Positions 59,569-64,000 of a stretch of 64,000 bases of DNA are shown here, in pieces. The stretch lies in contig NZ_FOWP01000015.1 of the NCBI RefSeq assembly GCF_900115475.1, positions 68,891 through 132,890 on the forward strand, given 5' to 3'. The notes under the pieces were generated by a model that saw only the letters and a list, made by a program, of their open reading frames with translations, was not told where the DNA came from and ran no database searches. The position numbers and the translations under genes were made by a program. Positions within the stretch are counted from its first letter, which is position 1. Each line of letters starts with the position of its first letter. This DNA comes from Ectopseudomonas composti. Its GTDB lineage: Bacteria; Pseudomonadota; Gammaproteobacteria; Pseudomonadales; Pseudomonadaceae.

Positions 59569-60249
59569 ATGAAACGTTTTGTCTTGCTCGATACCGCTCC
59601 GATTCCCGGCACGAATGGTGCGCTGAATCTGTTCGAGTACGGGGACGATTTCGTGATCAAGATTGCCGGCGGCGATGGCGGGCAACTGATGAATACGCGC
59701 ATGCACGGCTCGGAAGATGCCCTGGCCGCGATTCCCTGCAAGCAGGTCGCGAGCCGGCCGCAGGTTCGGGTGCTGATCGGCGGTCTGGGCATGGGCTTCA
59801 CCCTGGCTTCGGCGCTACAGCACCTTGGGGCTGACGCCGAGGTCGCGGTGGCCGAGTTGGTGCCAGGCGTAGTCGAGTGGAACCGTGGCCCGCTGGGAGC
59901 GAAGTCCGGTTATCCGTTGAATGATCCGCGTGCAGTGATCGTTCAGGAGGACGTCGCCAAGGTGCTGCAAGCAGCCGAACAGTGTTACGACGCGATCATG
60001 CTGGACGTCGACAATGGCCCCGAAGGTCTGACTCAGAAGGGCAATGACTGGCTGTACAGCATGGACGGCCTGCGCCAGTGCGCCAAGGCGCTGAGGCCCA
60101 AGGGCATGTTGGCGGTGTGGTCATCCAGCGCCGACCGGGCGTTCTCGGAGAAAGTACGCAAGGCCGGCTTCAAGGGCGAGGCGGTGCAGGTCTATGCCCA
60201 CGGCAATCGGGGCACGCGGCACACCATCTGGATTGCGCAGAAGGTCTGA
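59569..60249 (+). CDS. Spermidine-synthase-like class I SAM-dependent methyltransferase fold protein
   Basis: 226 residues. The Rossmann motif 'VRVLIGGLGMGFTLASALQH' is followed by acidic 'VAVAELVPGVVEW' and 'YDAIMLDVDNGPEGL', as in polyamine-synthase-like proteins. The N-terminal beta-barrel of true spermidine synthases is missing or reduced, so substrate and reaction are uncertain. The start lacks a strong ribosome site. Confidence 0.78.
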   Translation: MKRFVLLDTAPIPGTNGALNLFEYGDDFVIKIAGGDGGQLMNTRMHGSEDALAAIPCKQVASRPQVRVLIGGLGMGFTLASALQHLGADAEVAVAELVPGVVEWNRGPLGAKSGYPLNDPRAVIVQEDVAKVLQAAEQCYDAIMLDVDNGPEGLTQKGNDWLYSMDGLRQCAKALRPKGMLAVWSSSADRAFSEKVRKAGFKGEAVQVYAHGNRGTRHTIWIAQKV

Positions 60250-60342
60250 GTCTGCAGTCTTTCGCTTCAGCCCACCAACTTGGCGCACCACCGCGAATGT
60301 CCGCTCCGCCTTTTCGCTGTCATTCGCCGGTGCAATCTCGTC

Positions 60343-61407
60343 TCAGTGAATCTGCAGTTTGCCGATTCGATCATTGTCCAGGCTGCCGAAGTACAGGTAG
60401 TCGCCCACCGGCTTCACCGAGGTGACCATACGCAGGTGCGTGCCGCTGGTGTCATGCAGGCTGCGGACGATCTCACCTTGCTCGTTGAGGGCGATGGCGA
60501 AGCCGTAAGGGATCGCTTTCGGCCACAGGGCGCGGGGTAGCTTGGCCATTTGCGACTTGAGCCAGGGATGGCGATGGAGGAAGTCGGCATCGGCTTTGCG
60601 CGGGGTCGGCAGAGCCACCCAGAAAGTGCCCTTGCGGTCGCCTTGCAGGTTGTCCGGTAGGCCCGGCAGGTTGTCGATGAAGATGTCGTGCTGGCCGGCC
60701 TTGTCGCCCTTGAGCCAGTAACGGGTGATGCGATAGCGATAGGTCTCGTTGACCAGCACGAAGTCCTCGTTCGCCGACAGCGCCACGCCGTTGGCGAAGT
60801 ACAGGTCCTTGAGCAATACGTGGGTCTCGCCGCTGGCCGGGTTGTAGCTGAGCAGGCGCCCGTGAGGGCGCGCCTCGAGCAGGTCGAGCAGGTAGTCCGG
60901 CTGTTCGAAGCGCGAAGAGGCGTCGCTGAAGTAGATGGTGCCGTCGCTGGCGATGTCCAGGTCGTCGGTGAAGGCGAAGCGCAGGCCATCAGCCTCGGTG
61001 GTCAGTACCTTGATCGCGCCTTGCGGATCGATGCTCAGCAGGCCCTTGTAGGCGTCGGCGACGATCAGGTTGCCGCTGGCATCGAAGTTCATGCCCAGCG
61101 GGCGGCCGCCGGTATCGGCGAAGGTTTCCAGGCTGTCGTCGTGCAGCACGCGCACGATGCGGCCGTCATGCAGGCCGGCATACACCCGGCCCTGGCTGTC
61201 GACCGCGGTGTCTTCCGGGCCATGCACTTGGCCACGCGCCAGCAGCTCGGCCTTCATCAGTGTGTCGTTGGGCTCCAGCACACCCGTCATCGCCGGTGCG
61301 GGCGCGGCGTCCCAGGGCAGTGGATCGATCGGGCTGGGGGTCAGGGCCAGGTAGCTGGCCGCTGCGGCCAGCAGCATGACGAGCAGGGCAAGCAGTTTCT
61401 TCAGCAT
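60343..61407 (-). CDS. SMP-30 / strictosidine synthase-like beta-propeller protein
   Basis: 354 residues with an N-terminal membrane anchor or uncleaved signal (about 3-23) and a six-bladed propeller of the SMP-30/strictosidine-synthase type. Propeller motifs are 'GPEDTAVDSQGRVYAGLHDG', 'GNLIVADAYKGLLSIDPQG' and 'GTIYFSDASSRF'. The C-terminal 'SGTHLRMVTSVKPVGDYLYF' fits. It may be a periplasmic lactonase-like enzyme, but the substrate cannot be named. Confidence 0.85.
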   Translation of the reverse strand: MLKKLLALLVMLLAAAASYLALTPSPIDPLPWDAAPAPAMTGVLEPNDTLMKAELLARGQVHGPEDTAVDSQGRVYAGLHDGRIVRVLHDDSLETFADTGGRPLGMNFDASGNLIVADAYKGLLSIDPQGAIKVLTTEADGLRFAFTDDLDIASDGTIYFSDASSRFEQPDYLLDLLEARPHGRLLSYNPASGETHVLLKDLYFANGVALSANEDFVLVNETYRYRITRYWLKGDKAGQHDIFIDNLPGLPDNLQGDRKGTFWVALPTPRKADADFLHRHPWLKSQMAKLPRALWPKAIPYGFAIALNEQGEIVRSLHDTSGTHLRMVTSVKPVGDYLYFGSLDNDRIGKLQIH

Positions 61408-61535
61408 TGTTGTTCTTCCGTGTCGGAGGTGGCGCGCGGCACAGATTACACAGTTCCCGTGATCGGTGGCAGGCCGCTGCCCCCTGCGATGGTCTGGGCA
61501 TATATACTGCGCGGCATTCTAGACGGGAGAGCCGC

Positions 61536-62669
61536 GTGGCTAACGACATTCACTGGATTCTCGACGACGCCAGCCTGGCCGAGCATTGCGCCGCCTGGCA
61601 GGCGCTGCCCTTCGTCGCGTTGGACACCGAGTTCATGCGCGTCGACACCTTCTATCCCATCGCCGGTTTATTGCAGGTCAGCGGTGGCGACGGTGCCTAC
61701 CTGATCGATCCGCTGCGCATCAGCGACTGGCGACCATTCGCCGCGCTGCTCGAAGCGCCGAGCGTGGTCAAGGTGCTGCACTCGTGCAGTGAAGACCTGG
61801 AGGTCTTCCTGCGCCTGACCGGTAGCCTGCCGGCGCCACTGTTCGACACGCAACTGGCCGCCGGTTATCTCAACCTCGGTTTCTCCATGGGTTATTCGCG
61901 GCTGGTGCAGGCGTTGCTCGATATCGAGCTGCCCAAGGGCGAAACCCGCTCCGATTGGCTGCAGCGGCCGTTGTCCGAGCTGCAGGTGCGCTACGCTGCC
62001 GAAGATGTGCTGCATCTGGTCGAGGTGTACCGTGCGTTGATGGCCCGCCTGGCGCCACAAAAGGTCGAATGGATTGTGCAGGACGGTGCCGAACTGGTGA
62101 CCAACCTCGGTCGTGAAGTGGCGCCCGAAGACGCCTGGCGCGATGCCAAGCTGGCGTGGAAACTGTCGCGCCAGCAGCAGGCCGTACTGCGCGCCCTGTG
62201 CGCCTGGCGTGAGCGTCAGGCGCGCGCGCGCAACCAGCCACGCAATCGCATCCTGCGCGAGCACTCGTTGTGGCCGCTGGCACGCACCCAGCCGGACAAC
62301 CTGGTGGCACTGGCGCGTATCGAGGACATGCACCCGAAGACCGTGCGTCAGGATGGCGAGACGCTGCTGCAGCTGATTCGTGATGCCGCTGCGCTGCCGC
62401 CCGAGCAATGGCCGGAGGCGCTGCCCGAGCCGCTGCCGCTCGAAGCTTCGGCGCTGCTGAAGAAGCTGCGTGTCGTTGGTCAGCGCGAGGGAGAGCGCCT
62501 GGATATCGTGCCCGAACTGATGTTGCGCAAGAAGACGCTGGAAGCCTTGCTGAAAACCGGCTTCCCCAATGGTCCGTATCAATTGCCCGAATCCCTGCGC
62601 GGCTGGCGCCGGGAGCTGATGGGCCAGGCTCTGTTGGATTGTCTGGCCGCCGAAGGAGAATCCGCGTGA
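61536..62669 (+). CDS. rnd: Ribonuclease D
   Basis: 377 residues, a 3'-5' exoribonuclease trimming tRNA and other stable RNA. The DEDD nuclease domain begins 'FVALDTEFMRVDTFYP' (Asp30, Glu32), with 'LHSCSEDLEVF' and 'RYAAEDVLHL' completing the site. Two HRDC domains follow ('AWRERQARARNQPRNRILRE'). GTG start after 'GGGAG'. The stop overlaps ycgL (GTGA). Confidence 0.95.
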   Translation: MANDIHWILDDASLAEHCAAWQALPFVALDTEFMRVDTFYPIAGLLQVSGGDGAYLIDPLRISDWRPFAALLEAPSVVKVLHSCSEDLEVFLRLTGSLPAPLFDTQLAAGYLNLGFSMGYSRLVQALLDIELPKGETRSDWLQRPLSELQVRYAAEDVLHLVEVYRALMARLAPQKVEWIVQDGAELVTNLGREVAPEDAWRDAKLAWKLSRQQQAVLRALCAWRERQARARNQPRNRILREHSLWPLARTQPDNLVALARIEDMHPKTVRQDGETLLQLIRDAAALPPEQWPEALPEPLPLEASALLKKLRVVGQREGERLDIVPELMLRKKTLEALLKTGFPNGPYQLPESLRGWRRELMGQALLDCLAAEGESA

Positions 62670-62959
62670 AACGCATCTGTTCCATCTACAAGAGTCCGCG
62701 CAAGAACGAGATGTATCTCTACGTGCTCAAGGCCGATGCCCTGGCGCGTGTGCCCGAAGGGCTGCTCAGCGTCTTCGGCCCGCCCGCGCATGCCTTCGAC
62801 CTAGTGCTCAGCCCCGAGCGTCAGCTGGCGCGCGAGGACATCGCCCAGGTGCTGGAGAACCTCGAGAAGCAAGGCTATCACCTGCAGATGCCGCCGCCCG
62901 AGGAGGAGTACATCGAACACCTGCCCGAAGAACTTTTGCGCCGTAACGACCCGGTGTGA
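62666..62959 (+). CDS. ycgL: YcgL domain protein
   Basis: 97 residues: 'MKRICSIYKSPRKNEMYLYV' is the defining YcgL start, followed by 'LARVPEGLLSVFG' and 'GYHLQMPPPEEEYIE'. The GTG overlaps the rnd stop, so the two are translationally coupled. The function is not established; the link to RNase D suggests RNA metabolism. Confidence 0.92.
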   Translation: MKRICSIYKSPRKNEMYLYVLKADALARVPEGLLSVFGPPAHAFDLVLSPERQLAREDIAQVLENLEKQGYHLQMPPPEEEYIEHLPEELLRRNDPV

Positions 62960-62962
62960 CCA

Positions 62963-63895
62963 ATGCGCCTGCTGATCGCCGAAGAGGAGCATGCGTTTTA
63001 CGCCGAGCGCATCCGTAGCGCCTGCCCCGATCTGCAACTGGTCGCCGGCGCGCAGCTCGAGTCGCTGCGTGCGCTGGCTGGCGACTGCGACCTGTGGCTG
63101 GGGCAGCCCGACCTGCTCGAGCCCCTATTGCGCGATGGGGTGCGCCCGCAGTGGCTGCAATCGACCTGGGCCGGCATCACGCCACTGCTAGCGCATGGTT
63201 TGCCGCGCGATTACCGCCTGACCCGCGCCGTCGGCATCTTCGGGCAGGTGATGGCCGAATACGTGCTGGGGCATCTGCTGGCGCATGAGCGGCGTTTGTT
63301 CGCTCGACTGGCGGCGCAGGTCGAGCAGCACTGGGATCACAGCCTGCCGCGCAGCCTGCGCGGGCGCCGCGTGCTGGTGGTCGGTTGCGGCGATATCGGT
63401 CAGGCCGTGGCCAGTTTTCTTCAGCCCTTTGGGGTTCAGCTGCGCGGTGTCGCCAGCCAGGCGCGTGAGCAGGCGCCTTTTCTCGACGTTGCAGCCATGG
63501 ATCAACTGCCGCATCTGGTCGCCTGGGCCGATTACGTGGTCAATCTGCTGCCGGACACGCCGGCCACGCGCGATTTGTACGATGCCCGGCTGCTGGCCCA
63601 GTTCCGCCCGCAGGCGGTACTGATCAATGCCGGTCGCGGCGTTGCCGTGGTCGATACCGACCTGGTGGCCGCGCTGGAGCAGAGTCAGTTGGCCGCTGCC
63701 GTGATCGATGTGTGCCGCGAAGAGCCTCTGCCGCCCGGTCATGCGTTCTGGACGGCGCCGCGTTTGCTACTCACCGGTCACAGCTCGGCGCCCACCGATC
63801 CGGCGTTGATGAGCGAGTTGTTCATCGACAACCTGGCGCGTTGGCAAGCCGGACAGCCGTTACGGGGAGAAGTGGATTTCACCCGCGGTTACTGA
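62963..63895 (+). CDS. D-2-hydroxyacid dehydrogenase (glyoxylate/hydroxypyruvate reductase-like)
   Basis: 310 residues of the GhrA-like subgroup. NAD(P) motif 'VLVVGCGDIGQAVASFL', substrate Arg in 'LINAGRGVAVVD', Glu in 'CREEPLP' and catalytic His in 'LTGHSSAP'. The opening 'MRLLIAEEEHAFYAERIRSA' and a short substrate domain are typical. It starts 3 bases after ycgL and ends the three-gene unit. Confidence 0.9.
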   Translation: MRLLIAEEEHAFYAERIRSACPDLQLVAGAQLESLRALAGDCDLWLGQPDLLEPLLRDGVRPQWLQSTWAGITPLLAHGLPRDYRLTRAVGIFGQVMAEYVLGHLLAHERRLFARLAAQVEQHWDHSLPRSLRGRRVLVVGCGDIGQAVASFLQPFGVQLRGVASQAREQAPFLDVAAMDQLPHLVAWADYVVNLLPDTPATRDLYDARLLAQFRPQAVLINAGRGVAVVDTDLVAALEQSQLAAAVIDVCREEPLPPGHAFWTAPRLLLTGHSSAPTDPALMSELFIDNLARWQAGQPLRGEVDFTRGY

Positions 63896-63924
63896 GCACC
63901 CAGTTGGTGCGCATGGTGTTCAGC

Positions 63925-63965
63925 CGGGGGACATGGTAAACACCTGTCGGGGGACATGGGTAACA
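63925..63965. repeat. Tandem direct repeat 'CGGGGGACATGG', possible insertion-element edge
   Basis: CGGGGGACATGG-TAAACA (63925-63942) and CGGGGGACATGGGTAACA (63948-63965) repeat with 23-base periodicity. It follows the dehydrogenase stop by 29 bases. Repeats like this lie just inside the ends of some insertion sequences as transposase sites. The transposase, if any, is beyond the window, so this is a guess. Confidence 0.4.
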
Positions 63966-64000
63966 GGTTGATGATCATGTTGCCCGTTGCCTCAGGTCTA

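Noticed and set aside
58017..59801. A 594-codon minus-strand frame opposite gdhA
   Set aside because: gdhA is certain from its motifs; the antisense frame spans gene, terminator and the next gene's start, which no real gene would do.

Overview
The window reads as chromosomal DNA of a fluorescent-type Pseudomonas, most likely from the P. mendocina/oleovorans/pseudoalcaligenes branch. It is GC-rich and densely coded. Many blocks follow the gene order I remember for P. aeruginosa: dinB - ldhA - gacS - two-component pair - cysM - rlmD - relA - mazG, then the late cobalamin genes, MarR/MFS/glutathione peroxidase, FadL with gdhA, and rnd - ycgL - 2-hydroxyacid dehydrogenase. The species call is inference; no database was searched.

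Layout. 1-1366: start of a LysR regulator, divergent from a glutamine-amidotransferase-like protein and a small ABM-fold protein. 1591-7154: a compact homogentisate (tyrosine/phenylalanine) pathway hpd-hmgA-fahA-maiA followed by a sodium-coupled amino-acid transporter. HmgA and FahA are the short forms. 7447-15117: chemoreceptor, VOC protein, ABM protein, rhlG, trmO, a catalytically degenerate pseudouridine-synthase homologue, rimO and cytochrome b561. 15253-15521: two initiator tRNA-fMet genes, each with its own promoter and terminator. 15658-30338: a housekeeping and stress block (dinB, META lipoprotein, ldhA, gacS, a PirR/PirS-like pair, cysM, rlmD, relA, mazG, a DUF2058 protein and a Rho-binding antiterminator). 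30584-38313: OprD-family porin, a DUF5610-type protein behind a probable FliA promoter, a glutaredoxin-like protein, tRNA-Pro, mobA/moaB/moeA, two NlpC/P60 lipoproteins and an HNH protein. 38326-47755: promoter, cobalamin riboswitch and a ten-gene late adenosylcobalamin operon in which most genes overlap or abut. 47828-50232: MarR, MFS, a 41-residue membrane peptide and a periplasmic peroxidase. 50360-56083: secreted lipase, its foldase, a hybrid sensor kinase, a LuxR-type regulator and a FadL porin. 56237-63895: an unrecognised protein, 3-mercaptopyruvate sulfurtransferase, gdhA, a methyltransferase-like protein, an SMP-30-type protein, rnd, ycgL and a 2-hydroxyacid dehydrogenase. The last 75 bases carry a tandem repeat that may be the edge of an insertion element.

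How the genes work together. The first block takes tyrosine-derived 4-hydroxyphenylpyruvate to fumarate and acetoacetate, and the transporter beside it plausibly supplies the amino acid. The cobalamin operon covers adenosylation, amidation, aminopropanol attachment, lower-ligand synthesis and nucleotide-loop assembly, controlled by its own product through the riboswitch. The lipase, foldase and FadL genes enclose a two-component pair and look like a lipid-acquisition locus.

The most unusual observation is a 152-bp palindromic-ended, MITE-like insert inside the cobalamin riboswitch aptamer. It sits in a peripheral stem-loop, so the conserved core remains intact on both sides. Other points worth checking are the FliA promoter, the pseudouridine-synthase homologue without its catalytic Asp, the two-component pair lacking an adjacent siderophore receptor, and Crc/Hfq-type A-rich motifs in three leaders. 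Short palindromic repeats of at least three families are spread through the intergenic regions.
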